Origin: Acinetobacter colistiniresistens | Lineage (GTDB): Bacteria > Pseudomonadota > Gammaproteobacteria > Pseudomonadales > Moraxellaceae | Reading direction: 5' to 3' | Assembly: GCF_000413935.1 (NCBI RefSeq) | Contig: NZ_KE340380.1 | Span: 434,001 to 498,000 of the forward strand | DNA: 64,000 bases | In this document: positions 17,165 through 26,093 of the stretch, piece after piece | Layout of the letters: each line of letters starts with the position of its first letter | Numbering within the stretch: the stretch's first letter is position 1 | Translations under genes and position numbers: made by a program | Notes under the pieces: model-generated | Told to the model about the DNA's origin: nothing | The model's database searches: none | Seen by the model: only the letters and a program-made list of their open reading frames with translations

Positions 17165-17195
17165 AAAAAAGCCGATGTCATCATCGGCTTTTTTT
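17165..17195. terminator. Two-way rho-independent terminator
   Basis: Stem 17165-17177 with 17182-17194 (GCCGATG core with A and T runs) lies between the convergent DUF2057 and PepSY genes. Confidence 0.92.
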
Positions 17196-17212
17196 ATTGT
17201 TGGGTGGGTAGT

Positions 17213-18874
17213 TTAAGCTTGGTTTTCAGTGAGAGGTTGTACTTGATCTGCCTTGTGTATAGACCACATGGAACCAGCTGGCGCAACGTGTGCTCGATCT
17301 TTGGCTTGTTGGTAAAAACGTATAAACAATAAAGCAAACACCAAGGCAGTGATATCAATCCAAATTAACATGTCGGTTGAAAACCAAAGCCCTTGGATTG
17401 GGAACAAATAAGCAAGTACTGAAGTCAGGGGGATTAGAAATAAAATCGTGGCAATGGCCAAGAAAAGTTGTGGTAGGGCTTTTGCTGCACCAATGATAAA
17501 GCTGTATAAAATACAGGCAATAAATACAAAATAGTAGCTATACATAAATACATGGTTATGACTTTGTAATTGCAATGGTATTACATAAGCCCATCGACCT
17601 ACCAACATACTGGTGAATATTGCCAACATACAGCCCAAGCATGCACCGATGGTCAGGTTTGCAATAAACATGACTTCCTTGCGTTGTTGTGGTGCGGGTA
17701 AGTTTAGATTTTTCTGCTTACGTAAACGTGTTTCTATCCATAGAATATTACCTGAGTAGAAAAGATAAGCACCGCCTAGACCAAAAATTAAGTAAATCCA
17801 ACGAATAGGTTCACCGCCATAATTACCAAAATGTAAGGCAAACATCGAACGGATAATCGACGCTGCTGAACTTTCTTCAGTTGATAGGGTTTTGGTTGGG
17901 TACGGTGTGTTTTGGTAAGGGTTAAAGGTCATATAATCGAAGGTATCACCACGGAGCATACGGTCAGGATGGTATAAAGCGACAAAAGCCGATGCGCGTT
18001 CAGGCTGATCGAGCTGGTTAAAGCGAATAGCATCGATACGATAATCAGGTGCCGCTTTTTGAATATTCAAGAAAACTTTTTCTACATCTAATTGCTGTAC
18101 TGACCCGACGATCTTCACAGCAGGTGGGCGCTCAAATAAAGGCTTATCTTTGGAAACCAGTTGGTTAAGCGCCCCATAGAAAATATCATGAAAAGCAAAT
18201 ACAACGACCGTCACACTAATGATGATATGAAAAGGTAAACTTGTGATTCCAATGACATTATGAGTATCTAGCCAAAAGCGTTTTTTATTTTTACCTTTGC
18301 GTACTACAAAATAGTCGCTGATCAGTGTCGGTAGTAATACGATTAAGCCAGACATAATCGCAAGGAAGTATAAAACAGCAACCACTCCCATCACCATCAC
18401 TCCTGCAGTATGGTGTCCGATCATGCCTGGGATAGCAGCAGTTTCATGCAATTGCTCAATCAGCCAGCCTAATTTTGATAGATTTTCTTCTATGGTGATG
18501 AGCTGTCCATGCTTGTCTAGAGTTGCCATCATGCTTGTTTGGGCAATATCAATGCCATGATGATCTTCTTGCTCTTCATGTGTAGCCTCCCATTGAATCG
18601 GAGCATTGTGTCCTTCTGGTGAGCTAAAATTTAAGCTAAAGGCCTTCCGTGTTTCTGGAAATTTAGCCTGAACTTGTTCAACCAGTTGATTATATTGATG
18701 AGGCTGAATGGCTGCTAATTTTTGCTGTGGCGGCGTAGCCCATTGGCTGAGATGATGCTGAAACATGGTTAAACCACCAGCAAAAAAACAGATAAATAAT
18801 AAAATACCTGCACTTATGCCAACCCATGTATGTAGGTTTTTGCCCGTTTTAATAATATCTGCGCGAATTTTCAT
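17213..18874 (-). CDS. PepSY-associated membrane protein (PiuB-like, probably iron-related)
   Basis: 553 residues. The N-terminus has the conserved KTGKNLHTWVGISAG helix of PepSY-TM proteins, a periplasmic PepSY region, then helices near 160-185, 205-235 and 350-370. Four more follow at the C-terminus. Members sit beside siderophore receptors and are often Fur-regulated. Some reduce ferric siderophores in the inner membrane, using heme held by membrane histidines; several are visible here (LHTWVG, HHTAGVM, DTHNVIG). It is the last gene of a three-gene operon, one base after the preceding stop. Exact activity is inferred. Confidence 0.82.
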   Translation of the reverse strand: MKIRADIIKTGKNLHTWVGISAGILLFICFFAGGLTMFQHHLSQWATPPQQKLAAIQPHQYNQLVEQVQAKFPETRKAFSLNFSSPEGHNAPIQWEATHEEQEDHHGIDIAQTSMMATLDKHGQLITIEENLSKLGWLIEQLHETAAIPGMIGHHTAGVMVMGVVAVLYFLAIMSGLIVLLPTLISDYFVVRKGKNKKRFWLDTHNVIGITSLPFHIIISVTVVVFAFHDIFYGALNQLVSKDKPLFERPPAVKIVGSVQQLDVEKVFLNIQKAAPDYRIDAIRFNQLDQPERASAFVALYHPDRMLRGDTFDYMTFNPYQNTPYPTKTLSTEESSAASIIRSMFALHFGNYGGEPIRWIYLIFGLGGAYLFYSGNILWIETRLRKQKNLNLPAPQQRKEVMFIANLTIGACLGCMLAIFTSMLVGRWAYVIPLQLQSHNHVFMYSYYFVFIACILYSFIIGAAKALPQLFLAIATILFLIPLTSVLAYLFPIQGLWFSTDMLIWIDITALVFALLFIRFYQQAKDRAHVAPAGSMWSIHKADQVQPLTENQA

Positions 18875-18875
18875 A

Positions 18876-19163
18876 TTAAGCTCTCAACCAAAATAACAGG
18901 GCATAAGCAACAACATTTATAAGGCTGAAGATCACAGCACTTTGCCAGCCTTTGGGTATAAAGTAAGCGATAAAGAACGCAAATAACCAAAACCAAGGAA
19001 TTGACCACATTCCTAATTGAGGGGCAATGGAGGTATCAGCACTGCTTTTGCTGAGTATGACGATAATTGCCCCCATGGCCAGTGCAAAGCTCAAGCCTAG
19101 AAAAAAGCCCACAAAGGTTTTTGTCCACCAATCGGGTTGTAGTTTTTGTTTAATGATATTCAT
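18876..19163 (-). CDS. Small membrane protein of the PepSY operon (DUF3649-like)
   Basis: 95 residues with three hydrophobic helices (about 17-38, 50-68 and 72-92). The final segment, ending LINVVAYALLFWLRA, and its place directly before a PepSY protein fit the DUF3649 iron-transporter-associated family. The assignment relies on position and hydropathy more than on a sequence motif. Gaps of one base to the PepSY gene and three bases to the preceding gene indicate one transcript. Confidence 0.6.
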   Translation of the reverse strand: MNIIKQKLQPDWWTKTFVGFFLGLSFALAMGAIIVILSKSSADTSIAPQLGMWSIPWFWLFAFFIAYFIPKGWQSAVIFSLINVVAYALLFWLRA

Positions 19164-19166
19164 TGA

Positions 19167-19421
19167 TTAAGACCTGTTCATAAGCATGATGAAGGGCGCA
19201 AATGACCAAACGAGTGTTGCAATTGCAAGCCAGATCAGGATTGCAACCAATGCAGGTAGGGCATAGATTAAAATGCCTAGCCCTAAAAATAAGCCAAATA
19301 GCCCCACATAGAAAAATATGCGATTCAACTGAGTTTTTAGGAAGATTTGATTGGGATGGCTGAGATATAAACTCATGCAAGAGAGTAGTGAAACCATGAT
19401 CCCGAATAATTTTAAAGTCAT
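19167..19421 (-). CDS. Small membrane protein, first gene of PepSY operon (DUF3325-like)
   Basis: 84 residues, mostly hydrophobic: helices at about 3-20, 34-50 and 54-78. The pattern of a first helix ending in YLSHPNQ followed by a basic turn resembles DUF3325 proteins, which accompany PepSY proteins and siderophore receptors. It opens the operon. The start at 19421 lies 18 bases from the edge of a Fur-box-like sequence, so iron repression is likely. Confidence 0.58.
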   Translation of the reverse strand: MTLKLFGIMVSLLSCMSLYLSHPNQIFLKTQLNRIFFYVGLFGLFLGLGILIYALPALVAILIWLAIATLVWSFAPFIMLMNRS

Positions 19422-19438
19422 AAAAAAGACATGTTATT

Positions 19439-19457
19439 TGTAATGATAATTATTATT
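19439..19457 (-). promoter_or_regulatory. Fur box upstream of the PepSY operon
   Basis: TGTAATGATAATTATTATT matches the 19-base Fur consensus (GATAAT-GATAAT-C-ATTATC) at 15 positions by my count. It overlaps the expected promoter of the small-membrane-protein/PepSY operon. Confidence 0.75.
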
Positions 19458-19762
19458 ATTTAAATTCAATAAAAATTAAAGCCTATATTCAAAAACTTAT
19501 TCATGTTTAGTTCAATGAGATAATGGTGAGGTCGTTGATTATTTTGCGGTCAATAATAAGATTGGATTTTGTCCAAATGGTGGAACTGTCTAGTTGATAG
19601 AGCGAGCTAATCTTAAGCCTGTTTTGATAGTTTCTCTATCATCTTAACAAGCATGTGGTACAGCTAAATCTGGAGAGTGAGCCAGTTCAAGGAGTGGATC
19701 AATCAGTTTCAGCTTAATCCAATGTATCTTGATTCTAAGGGGAGATTTAAAAGCCCGTAAAT
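19458..19762. other. Gene-free gap, possibly with decayed coding remnants
   Basis: About 300 bases between the PepSY operon promoter and the cyd operon terminator. On the + strand, 19658-19759 reads open with a protein-like composition (ending QFKEWINQF...KGRFKSP), and 19526-19594 ends FCPNGGTV. Neither has a start or ribosome-binding site. They may be chance frames. Confidence 0.3.
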
Positions 19763-19796
19763 AAAAAAGCTGCCAGATCAACCAGCAGCTTTTTTA
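19763..19796 (-). terminator. Terminator of the cyd operon
   Basis: AAAAAAGCTGC (19763-19773) pairs with GCAGCTTTTTT (19785-19795), with T tracts on both strands. It follows the ybgE stop. Confidence 0.88.
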
Positions 19797-19810
19797 TGGT
19801 GAGGAGGGAT

Positions 19811-20107
19811 TTAGTTGCCGACCCAAATAAAATACCCTAACAGCATTAAAGGCCAGGCGATGTAGGGACTAAATAGCCATTTCCATAACCAGAATCTGGG
19901 TATAAACCCAACGCCATGCACGAAGCCACCAGAAATTCCAATCATTACCAACATGAGCAAGCTATGATTGTAATGTCCGTTCGCATCCAACATCAGGGAT
20001 GGGTGTATCAGTAAAATAGCAGCAAGGGGCAATGCCAACAAAAACGAAACGGTCATTGCAAATACTTGCGCTTTACTATTCTTCGGTGTTGTCATTGCTT
20101 CAGCCAT
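19811..20107 (-). CDS. ybgE: Cyd operon protein YbgE
   Basis: 98 residues from the ATG at 20107 (AGGA eight bases upstream, inside the end of cydX). Three membrane helices (about 15-35, 48-68 and 76-95). The GFVHGVGFIPRF element between helices two and three and the SPYIAWPLMLLGY end match the YbgE family, found after cydX in many proteobacteria. It is associated with cytochrome bd oxidase, though its own role is not settled. Confidence 0.85.
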   Translation of the reverse strand: MAEAMTTPKNSKAQVFAMTVSFLLALPLAAILLIHPSLMLDANGHYNHSLLMLVMIGISGGFVHGVGFIPRFWLWKWLFSPYIAWPLMLLGYFIWVGN

Positions 20108-20111
20108 TTTA

Positions 20112-20213
20112 TTATTCCTCATCTAAATTTTGATGGTGTTCGATATACAGTGCACTGAGTACACCCGCAAAGCACGCCATCAAAATGCCTAGAATCCATG
20201 CAAAATACCACAT
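20112..20213 (-). CDS. cydX: Cytochrome bd oxidase small subunit CydX
   Basis: 33 residues, beginning MWYFAWILG, the signature start of CydX, with one membrane helix (about 3-24) and an acidic end LDEE. CydX packs against CydA and is needed for stable heme b595/d and full oxidase activity. Start codon preceded by AGGAG at good spacing. It lies 14 bases after cydB, and its final codons contain the ribosome-binding site of ybgE. It is easily missed because of its size. Confidence 0.95.
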   Translation of the reverse strand: MWYFAWILGILMACFAGVLSALYIEHHQNLDEE

Positions 20214-20227
20214 GTTATATCTCCTGA

Positions 20228-21373
20228 TTAATACAAACTATGTGAATTTTCTTCAATATGTTTGTTGGTGATGACACCCCACATTTTGTAATACGACCAA
20301 GAGGTGTAGATCAAAATGAGTGGAACGAAGATACATGCAGCAACGGTCATTACACCAAGGGTTTTATGACTGGAAACAGCATCCCACATGGTCAAGCTTG
20401 AGGTTGGGTCAATGCTTGATGGCAGTAAGAATGGGAACAAGGCAAAACCAGCAGTCAGGATTGCACCAACAATCATCAGGCTTGTACCGGTAAAACTTAC
20501 AGCCGCTTTATGTTTTGCTGCACTGACAATTACCAATAAGGCCCCCAAGATTGCAACGATTGGTGCAGCCATGGTAATCGGGTAGGTTGTATAGTTGTTT
20601 AACCAACCGTGATTGGCATTGGTCACCACATCTTTCGCAAGTGGGTTAAGCGCAGCATTGGTATTGACCGCAGTGGCATAGCTATAACCGGAGATATTGC
20701 CAAAGGCTAACCATGCACCCGCAGCCAAGAAGCACACAAGGAACACGATTGCCATGATCTGTGTAACTTTGGCAGAACGGTTATGCAAATTGCCATCGGT
20801 ACGCAGCATCAGCCAAGCACCACCATGTGCACATAACATTGATAGGCTAACAAGACCGCAAATCAGTGCAAACGGATTTAAGAGTGCAAAGAAGCTACCT
20901 GTATATTGCGAACGTAATGTGTCATCTAAGCTAAATGGTACACCGAGGAACAAGTTACCAAAGGCTACGCCAAACACCAGTGCAGGTACAGCACCACCGA
21001 TACATAGTCCCCAGTCCCAAGAGGTACGCCATTGGGTATTCTCTAATTTAGAGCGATAGTCGAAGCCGACGGGTCGCAGGAACAGGGCAAATAGAACGAG
21101 GAGTAGTGCCCAATACATACCAGAGAAGGCCACCGCATAGACCATTGGCCAAGCAGCAAACAGTGCACCACCAGCTGTAATAAACCAGACTTGGTTACCA
21201 TCCCAGTGCGGTGCAATGGTATTGATTGCTGCACGGCGTTCAGAGTCGGTTTTACCTACAAATGGCATCAGTGCCATTGAGCCCATATCAAAACCATCGG
21301 TGAGAGCAAAGCCAATCAGTAGTACACCAACCAGTACCCACCAGATGATTTTTAGGAGTTCATATTCGATCAT
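20228..21373 (-). CDS. cydB: Cytochrome bd ubiquinol oxidase subunit II
   Basis: 381 residues, eight to nine helices, normal length. The N-terminus ([13 protein letters not shown]) and the [15 protein letters not shown] segment are typical of CydB of the bd-I type. With CydA and CydX it forms the inner-membrane oxidase that reduces oxygen to water at high affinity without proton pumping. The ATG overlaps the cydA stop by four bases (ATGA), showing translational coupling. Confidence 0.96.
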   Translation of the reverse strand: MIEYELLKIIWWVLVGVLLIGFALTDGFDMGSMALMPFVGKTDSERRAAINTIAPHWDGNQVWFITAGGALFAAWPMVYAVAFSGMYWALLLVLFALFLRPVGFDYRSKLENTQWRTSWDWGLCIGGAVPALVFGVAFGNLFLGVPFSLDDTLRSQYTGSFFALLNPFALICGLVSLSMLCAHGGAWLMLRTDGNLHNRSAKVTQIMAIVFLVCFLAAGAWLAFGNISGYSYATAVNTNAALNPLAKDVVTNANHGWLNNYTTYPITMAAPIVAILGALLVIVSAAKHKAAVSFTGTSLMIVGAILTAGFALFPFLLPSSIDPTSSLTMWDAVSSHKTLGVMTVAACIFVPLILIYTSWSYYKMWGVITNKHIEENSHSLY

Positions 21374-22950
21374 GATTGAGCCTCCCCAGCTTTTGCTTCT
21401 AGTTTTTCAAAGTGATATTTACCAGTATGCAAAGAGCTTGGACCTAAACGAGCAAATTTGATCATTAAATACATTTCAATAATGAGCAGTACAGTATAGA
21501 ACGCGGCAAGTGCAATAATTGAACCCCACACATCACCAGTACTTACGCTAGATGCTGAGAGGTGTGTTGGTAGAATTTCACCAATCGACCAGGGTTGACG
21601 ACCACCTTCAGCCACATACCAACCTGTTTGAGCTGCAATCCATGGGAGTGGGAGAGCAAGCAAAGCAAATTTGAGTAACCAAGGCTTATCTTCAGCATTA
21701 CGTTTTGCTACTGACCAAGTCGCTAACAGGAACAGCAATAACATGAGGAAGCCAGAAGCAACCATTGCACGGAAAGAGAAGAACAGAGCTGCGACATTTG
21801 GAATGGTATCTTTGGTTGCAGCCTGGATGTGTTCTTCAGTGGCATCAACCACATTTGGAGAATATTTTTTCAAGAGTAGACCATAGCCTAAGTCTTTTTG
21901 ATTTTTCTCAAATGAAGCCAATAATTCTGGAGAACGATCACCGGCACGAAGTTTTTCTAACTCGCTATAGGCCACCATACCATTACGGATACGGACTTCA
22001 TGTTCTTTCATCAAGTCACGTAAACCGGTGACTTCTTTATCGGTAGAACGAGTTGCAATAATCCCCATCACATATGGAATTTTAATCGCATAATCAGTAC
22101 GCATTTCCTGCTGATTTGGGAGACCAAACAAGGTAAACGCAGCAGGTGCAGGTTCGGTATGCCATTCTGCTTCGATTGCAGCAAGTTTGGTTTTTTGAAC
22201 ATCACCCAACTCGTAGCCTGATTCATCACCGAGTAGAATTACCGATAAAGTTGAGGCTAGACCGAAAATTGCAGCGATGGCAAATGAGCGACGTGCAAAA
22301 GGTAAGTCTCGTTTCTTTAATAGGTAGTAACTTGAGATAGCAAGGACAAAGATTGCACCTGTGACATAACCCGCAGAAACCGTATGTACAAATTTGACTT
22401 GAGCCACAGGGTTAAAGATCAGCGCACCAAAGTCCACCAATTCCATACGCATGGTTTCGTAGTTAAATGCAGCACCGACTGGGTTTTGCATCCAGCCATT
22501 GGCAATCAGAATCCATAAGGCTGACATATTTGAACCGATCGCCACTAACCAAGTCACACCTAAGTGCTGTACTTTAGATAGACGATCCCAACCAAAGAAG
22601 AACAAACCGATAAAGGTTGATTCAAGGAAGAATGCCATTAAGCCCTCAATTGCAAGCGGTGCCCCGAAAATATCGCCTACATAGTGAGAATAATATGCCC
22701 AGTTAGTACCGAACTGAAATTCCATGGTCAGACCAGTGGTTACCCCTAAGGCAAAGTTAATCCCGAAGAGTTTTCCCCAGAACTTGGTCATGTCTTTATA
22801 AATTTCTTTACCCGAAATCACATAGGTGGTTTCCATGATGGCAAGAATAAAAGCTAGACCTAAAGTAAGAGGGACGAAAAGAAAGTGATACATTGCGGTC
22901 ATTGCAAATTGGAACCGCGAAAGATCGACCACGCTTTCAGAAATCATCAA
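21370..22950 (-). CDS. cydA: Cytochrome bd ubiquinol oxidase subunit I
   Basis: 526 residues. Carries hemes b558, b595 and d. Visible hallmarks are the N-terminal [21 protein letters not shown] with the heme-ligand His22, the quinol-loop region, and the conserved GGRQPW motif near residue 450. The protein is the quinol-oxidising subunit in the inner membrane. Its start overlaps the cydP stop by four bases, and its stop overlaps the cydB start in the same way. The whole operon reads cydP-cydA-cydB-cydX-ybgE. Confidence 0.96.
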   Translation of the reverse strand: MMISESVVDLSRFQFAMTAMYHFLFVPLTLGLAFILAIMETTYVISGKEIYKDMTKFWGKLFGINFALGVTTGLTMEFQFGTNWAYYSHYVGDIFGAPLAIEGLMAFFLESTFIGLFFFGWDRLSKVQHLGVTWLVAIGSNMSALWILIANGWMQNPVGAAFNYETMRMELVDFGALIFNPVAQVKFVHTVSAGYVTGAIFVLAISSYYLLKKRDLPFARRSFAIAAIFGLASTLSVILLGDESGYELGDVQKTKLAAIEAEWHTEPAPAAFTLFGLPNQQEMRTDYAIKIPYVMGIIATRSTDKEVTGLRDLMKEHEVRIRNGMVAYSELEKLRAGDRSPELLASFEKNQKDLGYGLLLKKYSPNVVDATEEHIQAATKDTIPNVAALFFSFRAMVASGFLMLLLFLLATWSVAKRNAEDKPWLLKFALLALPLPWIAAQTGWYVAEGGRQPWSIGEILPTHLSASSVSTGDVWGSIIALAAFYTVLLIIEMYLMIKFARLGPSSLHTGKYHFEKLEAKAGEAQS

Positions 22951-23138
22951 CGTGTCTCCTGAGTTTTGGACATGTCACCAGCAATACGCTCGGCAACTTC
23001 ATTGTTAAAATCTTTTGGAATCGTTGGCGCATCAAACCAGATGTGTTTAATCACCAAGAGAAGGACAACTTTAATAATAAGAATAATCGTGATTTCTCTG
23101 ATGAGCCGCCGATTTGGATCTTGAGAACTCGTGTTCAT
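22947..23138 (-). CDS. cydP: Cytochrome oxidase putative small subunit CydP
   Basis: 63 residues from the ATG at 23138 (GAGG nine bases upstream; an ATG at 23153 has no such site). One membrane helix (about 17-34) after RRLIREITI, followed by a short acidic tail. The R-R-L-x-R-E-I-x-x-x-L-x-I-K pattern and the place immediately before cydA match the CydP family. Known to occur in cyd operons; precise function not established. Confidence 0.82.
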   Translation of the reverse strand: MNTSSQDPNRRLIREITIILIIKVVLLLVIKHIWFDAPTIPKDFNNEVAERIAGDMSKTQETR

Positions 23139-23692
23139 TGAACCCAGCCTCATATTTAAAGAAGATGTAAAACATTATTAAATAAAATTCATTAAAAATA
23201 AACCTTTAAGAATTTAAAATAATATTTGTTGATTTATATGTTGTTTATCAGTTACTTACTATTGTTTTGTTAAATATTTTAAAATAAATATTTTATCCAA
23301 CTAAAATAATAAGAATTAATTTTAAAATCTGATTAAAACAGTTGTATTTGTATTTTTTAAATCCGATTAAAAAGATATGGTTTATAGTGAATTAAATAAA
23401 TATTAAACCAACTAAAATAGTATGAATATAAAATTTATAATATATACAGTAGGTTATAAATTTACTTGCACAATTAAATACTTTTTAGAATGAAGTCACG
23501 AGAAAACCTAGTGTATAACTAAAGATTATTTTAAAAAACGTGATGAATATCACTGTTGTATTTTTAGTACCAGTGAGATCATGAAAACCACAAGAAGGGA
23601 AGAGCTTAATTCAAAACTTTTGCCCTATATATTTGTAACAAAATGTAAGTTTTAGAGGTTTTATGCAGAAAAGCGCTTTTTTGAATGAAAAT
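23139..23692. promoter_or_regulatory. Upstream region of the cyd operon
   Basis: About 550 very AT-rich bases with no reading frame. The only ordered element I see is the palindrome at 23540-23553. The length suggests a long leader or several promoters for the cyd operon. No terminator after the YqiJ-like gene is apparent. Confidence 0.5.
23540..23553. promoter_or_regulatory. CRP/FNR-type palindrome
   Basis: GTGATGAATATCAC reads both as GTGA-N6-TCAC (CRP/Vfr half sites) and as a near FNR box (GTGAT-N4-ATCAC against TTGAT-N4-ATCAA). It lies about 400 bases upstream of cydP. Binding is inferred only. Confidence 0.45.
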
Positions 23693-24316
23693 TTAGTCTG
23701 GTGTAAACAGATTATTTGAAAGCGAGATTTTCTTGGCGAGATAGTGGGAATTCGATTTTTGGCTAATCAACAACACTTGTGATTGTAATTCGAGCTCGCC
23801 GTATTCTGGCTCGACTTGTACATAATACAGCTGTCCAAACTCATCACGGACACGTGCTTGTGCTGAAAACCCTGGACGTGCATTGCCGGTCGAAATGGTG
23901 GCTAAACGGCCAACCAAATTGGTATGCGTATGAATGACTTTAGGCTTAATTACTTGATCTAGGCAATGAATTATAAATACGGTAAAGAAAATATCGATGA
24001 TTAAAGCAGGAACAAATAAATAATAAGGGGAAATAAAGTAGTGCTGCAAAGCAAAGAATGAGAGCTCTAAAAAATAACCAGCAAAACTAAAGTTGATTAG
24101 CAGGAATACAAAGATGAGATATTTAGAAAATTTGACGTCAAGCAAAGGGGAATTGAGTAACCATTCAGGCGTTAGCTTTTTCACCAAATGACTGGGCCGT
24201 AAACCAATCACAATCCCAATGGTTTCTGCAATGCTGAGCACAATTAAAGCCACAACACTCATATGAAATGGCATAAGGTAATAATTGAGGAAAAATTCAG
24301 TCATTGCAGAATTCAT
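23693..24316 (-). CDS. YqiJ-like membrane protein with OB-fold C-terminus
   Basis: 207 residues. Three helices in the first 130 residues (about 15-38, 65-88 and 95-118) are followed by a soluble C-terminal barrel. Its start, LVGRLATISTGNARPGFSAQARVRD broken by the G-x-A turn, matches the YqiJ/NfeD-type OB fold. YqiJ normally works beside the flotillin-like YqiK. No flotillin gene is present here. It lies 10 bases after the Rieske gene in the same direction, so the two probably share a transcript. An internal ATG (MTEFFL) is a possible start. Confidence 0.72.
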   Translation of the reverse strand: MNSAMTEFFLNYYLMPFHMSVVALIVLSIAETIGIVIGLRPSHLVKKLTPEWLLNSPLLDVKFSKYLIFVFLLINFSFAGYFLELSFFALQHYFISPYYLFVPALIIDIFFTVFIIHCLDQVIKPKVIHTHTNLVGRLATISTGNARPGFSAQARVRDEFGQLYYVQVEPEYGELELQSQVLLISQKSNSHYLAKKISLSNNLFTPD

Positions 24317-24326
24317 GATCTAGGTG

Positions 24327-24647
24327 TTAATCAATATAGATACCACCATCTGAGTGGACTTCCAAATTTACTTTTTCAAGAAATTCACCCAAACATGGTC
24401 CAGAAATACATTCGCCTGTTTCGACTGAAAACAGCGCGCCGTGAGTAGAGCACTGAATGTATTCTCGGTCTTGGTCTAAGAATTGATTTTCTAAATATTC
24501 AAGTTCAGTTTGCAAATGTGGGCAAACATTTTGATAGGCATAGAAATTGCCATCTTTTTGAGTAATGAAAATCGTGGTTCCTTTCATGGTGTCGTATGCA
24601 CGAGACTCACGTTCAGGGACTTCCTCGGTCATGCAAATCTTTTCCAT
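24327..24647 (-). CDS. Rieske-type [2Fe-2S] ferredoxin
   Basis: 106 residues forming one Rieske domain. Cluster ligands are Cys and His in CPHL (about residue 43) and in CSTHGALF (about residue 72), the usual C-x-H...C-x-x-H pair, followed by the G-P-C-L loop. This small soluble form resembles ferredoxin components of oxygenases or NirD-like proteins and would carry electrons in the cytoplasm. Partner enzyme not in this window. A GTG at 24656 is an alternative start; the gene begins two bases before the end of the kinase gene, so they are probably coupled. Confidence 0.85.
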   Translation of the reverse strand: MEKICMTEEVPERESRAYDTMKGTTIFITQKDGNFYAYQNVCPHLQTELEYLENQFLDQDREYIQCSTHGALFSVETGECISGPCLGEFLEKVNLEVHSDGGIYID

Positions 24648-24648
24648 A

Positions 24649-25662
24649 TTATGCACATTCCTGCTGAGCTTTTTGGAATTGTTCGAAAAGTTTAGCGTAG
24701 TTTTCTACACTTAAACGTGGTCCGTACTGAGCAACCACCTCGCTTGAGATCAAAATAGCAAGTTGTGCCGCAGCTTCCAAGCTTAAACCCGCATTTATTG
24801 CATATAAAAATGCACCTGAAAATGCATCACCTGCGCCATTGGTATCGACGGCTTCAACAGCACGACCATTAACGTGGAAGTGGTGTGCACCATCTACAAT
24901 CACAGCACCTTTAGCACCTTGAGTAATGACCACTTGTTTGTTTTTTGAGCTCAGGCTTGCAATGGCAGCTTCAAGATTTTCTGTTTCAGTAAACATCAGT
25001 GCTTCTTGTTCATTACAGAACAACAATTCAACACCGTCATCTAGAAGTTCTTCCAGACCTTGGCGTGCATATTGCACCATGGCTGGATCAGACAGCGACA
25101 AGGCAATTTTTACACCCTGTGCTTTTGCAAGTTCACGTGCTTGTTTAACCGCAACACGTGCGGTATCGCTGGTCGATAAATAACCCTCGATATACAGCCA
25201 TTTTGCAGTTTTAAGCGGCTCAAGGTCGATTTGTTCAGTCGATAATTCAGCAGTAATACCGAGGTAAGTTTGCATGGTGCGTTCTGAATCTGGGCTGATG
25301 AGAACCATACAGGTGCCTGTTACACCTTCACTAATCGATTGAGTTGTGGTTTTGATGCCTGCTTCGTTTAAGCCGTCTAGGTAAATTCTACCAAGTTCAT
25401 CATTACCCACGCGACAGCCATAAAATGCAGTACCACCCAATGCACTAAAAGCAACAGTGGTATTGGCTGCTGAACCACCACTGGCTTGGCCTTTATAAGT
25501 TTGTGTTGCTTGTAGTTTTTGATATAAATCTGCTTGTGTTTCACCATCGGCCAACTGCATCGTGCCTTTTTGTAACGCCTGTTGCGTTAAAAACTCATTT
25601 GAAACCTTAAATTCTTGGTCAATGAGTGCATTACCAATTGCAAAAAGATCAACAGTTGCCAT
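24649..25662 (-). CDS. PfkB family carbohydrate/nucleoside kinase (adenosine kinase-like)
   Basis: 337 residues from the ATG at 25662 (MATVDLFAIGNALID). PfkB features are GGSAANTTVAFSALGG near residue 62 and the catalytic TNGAGDAFSGAF near residue 275, holding the base Asp and the anion hole. The closest characterised relatives are adenosine and sugar kinases; the true substrate is not known. An ATG three codons upstream is possible. It heads a cluster with the Rieske ferredoxin and YqiJ-like genes on the - strand. Confidence 0.85.
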   Translation of the reverse strand: MATVDLFAIGNALIDQEFKVSNEFLTQQALQKGTMQLADGETQADLYQKLQATQTYKGQASGGSAANTTVAFSALGGTAFYGCRVGNDELGRIYLDGLNEAGIKTTTQSISEGVTGTCMVLISPDSERTMQTYLGITAELSTEQIDLEPLKTAKWLYIEGYLSTSDTARVAVKQARELAKAQGVKIALSLSDPAMVQYARQGLEELLDDGVELLFCNEQEALMFTETENLEAAIASLSSKNKQVVITQGAKGAVIVDGAHHFHVNGRAVEAVDTNGAGDAFSGAFLYAINAGLSLEAAAQLAILISSEVVAQYGPRLSVENYAKLFEQFQKAQQECA

Positions 25663-25778
25663 GTTTGTCATCACAGTAAAAATCAAAAAGCAAAGTTTAC
25701 ACGAATGCTACGGATTACAGTAGGTTGTTGAGGAAAATTCAGCAAAGCGCTGGAGAATCGTGAAATGAGGGGAATACG

Positions 25779-25961
25779 GTGGGCAAACTCTATTTTAAAA
25801 TTAAAAGAAGCTTGGAGTTGTCTACGCAAGATGGTCTGATTCAATATTCAGAATATCGGGTTGAGCTATGCACGGACAAGATACAGGCGGCTCATTTCTA
25901 TCAAACAATGGGGTATCAAGCTATGCTGTCAGCACGCGGTAATTTCTATAAAATTTTCTGA
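25779..25961 (+). pseudogene. Fragment resembling the C-terminus of a GNAT acetyltransferase
   Basis: A 60-codon frame whose second half reads VELCTD, AAHFYQTMGYQ and NFYKIF, the pattern of the last strands of GNAT acetyltransferases (acyl-CoA side helix, then A-x-x-F-Y-x-x-x-G-Y). The acetyl-CoA-binding R/Q-x-x-G-x-G/A loop is missing, and upstream sequence in all frames does not restore it. It looks like a 5'-truncated remnant. A real short protein is not excluded, since GAGGGG precedes the GTG. Confidence 0.5.
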
Positions 25962-26093
25962 AACGCTGTTTGGGCTTAGGCGCTGCATTTTTCTACAAAA
26001 ATAGAGTAATTTACATGGATATCGATACGTATTCTTCGGTAGACTCTCTATAATCAATTGTAATGAATTTAATAGAGATAAATTGGAGATCAC

